This document shows, piece after piece, positions 5,276 to 5,686 of a DNA stretch of 5,686 nucleotides. Position numbers and translations under genes: made by a program. The stretch spans positions 1 to 5,686 of the forward strand of contig JAXGXJ010000022.1 in assembly GCA_040772905.1 (NCBI GenBank), read 5' to 3'. Numbering within the stretch: position 1 is the stretch's first letter; each line of letters opens with the position of its first letter. The notes below the pieces were generated by a model. It worked only from the letters and a program-made list of their open reading frames with translations, had not been told where the DNA came from and did not search any database. The DNA is from JAXGXJ01 sp040772905 (lineage in GTDB: Bacteria > Actinomycetota > Thermoleophilia > RBG-16-64-13).

Positions 5276-5686
5276 GTGGCTGAGAAGAGGAAACTCGTAA
5301 GAAAGACCCAGATGACCACCGGCGGTCCCTGCTGGGTCTATGTGGACGAGGAAGAGAACAAGATCGTGCGGTTGACGCCGATCGACCTGACAGACGACGA
5401 CGCGGCGTCGTACACCATCGAGGCGCATGGGCGGACCTTCTCGCCGCCGCGTAAGTCGACCATGACGCCCATCACGGCGGCGTCCAAGTCGTACGTCCAC
5501 TCCGACAAGAGGCTGCTCTACCCGCTCAAGCGCATCGGCTTCGATCCCAAGGGCGAGCGCAACGAGGAACTCAGGGGCGAGCCGCAGCCCGGTGGCGATC
5601 CCAAGTATCCGGGGTATGAGCGCATCTCCTGTGACGAGGCGCTTGACATGGTGGCGGACGAGATCAAGTACTGCAAGCGCGAGCTC
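5276..5686 (+). CDS. Molybdopterin oxidoreductase like pyrogallol-phloroglucinol transhydroxylase large subunit, cut by the right edge
   Basis: The first 137 residues of what should be a protein of about 870. It matches the N terminus of the Pelobacter acidigallici transhydroxylase alpha subunit (AthL), as remembered. Shared blocks are TTGGPCWVYV (14-23), KIVRLTPID (29-37), IEAHGRTFSPPRKS (48-61), YPLKRIGFDPKGERNEELRG (82-101) and YERISCDEALDMV (114-126). It belongs to the DMSO-reductase superfamily with a bis-MGD molybdenum or tungsten cofactor. As in AthL, the N-terminal cysteine motif for a 4Fe-4S cluster is absent: C19, C119 and C133 are isolated. There is no Tat signal, so it is cytoplasmic. 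Relatives rearrange hydroxyl groups on polyphenols or catalyse other non-standard Mo/W reactions; the real substrate is not known. An iron-sulfur partner subunit (AthS-like) would be expected beyond the window. Residue 119 is Cys where I recall Trp in AthL. It may be controlled by the leader hairpins. Confidence 0.9.
   Translation, partial: MAEKRKLVRKTQMTTGGPCWVYVDEEENKIVRLTPIDLTDDDAASYTIEAHGRTFSPPRKSTMTPITAASKSYVHSDKRLLYPLKRIGFDPKGERNEELRGEPQPGGDPKYPGYERISCDEALDMVADEIKYCKREL

Overview
The window is GC-rich bacterial DNA. Its genes favour G or C at third codon positions and make heavy use of GTG starts with good purine-rich ribosome binding sites. The gene content (corrinoid methyl transfer plus a molybdenum/tungsten enzyme of the transhydroxylase type) points to a strict anaerobe. 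A GC-rich anaerobic lineage such as an anaerobic actinobacterium, a chloroflexote or a deltaproteobacterium-like group would fit, but nothing here fixes the taxon.

Layout. Positions 1-523 hold a minus-strand reading frame that runs off the left edge. Its product is not recognised, its codon use is less GC-biased than the other genes, and its last visible codons look like the start of an IS3-type OrfA transposase. From 589 rightwards all genes are on the plus strand. 589-1257 is a cobalamin-binding corrinoid protein of the MtmC/MtbC/MttC type. It overlaps by 4 nt (ATGA) with 1254-2615, a homologue of monomethylamine methyltransferase MtmB with no in-frame amber (pyrrolysine) codon. After 166-190 nt containing inverted repeats comes 2806-3732, a metallo-beta-lactamase-fold protein, and 16 nt later 3749-5053, a short GMC-family flavoprotein. 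A 222-nt leader with two mutually exclusive hairpins precedes the last gene, 5276 to the right edge. That gene is the N-terminal 137 residues of a large molybdopterin enzyme most like the pyrogallol-phloroglucinol transhydroxylase large subunit.

How they may work together (inference): the first two genes look like a methyltransferase-corrinoid pair that removes a methyl group from an unknown substrate. The next two look like a redox and hydrolase or lactonase pair. The molybdenum/tungsten enzyme would rearrange, hydroxylate or dehydroxylate a polyhydroxylated, possibly aromatic, ring. A pathway that demethylates a methylated compound and then processes its skeleton is plausible but unproven. 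The methyl-acceptor transferase and the ATP-dependent corrinoid activase (RamA type) that such a system needs are not in the window.

The most noteworthy items are the pyrrolysine-free MtmB homologue, in which all four known active-site positions of MtmB appear replaced, and the switch-like RNA leader at 5150-5230 in front of the molybdopterin gene.
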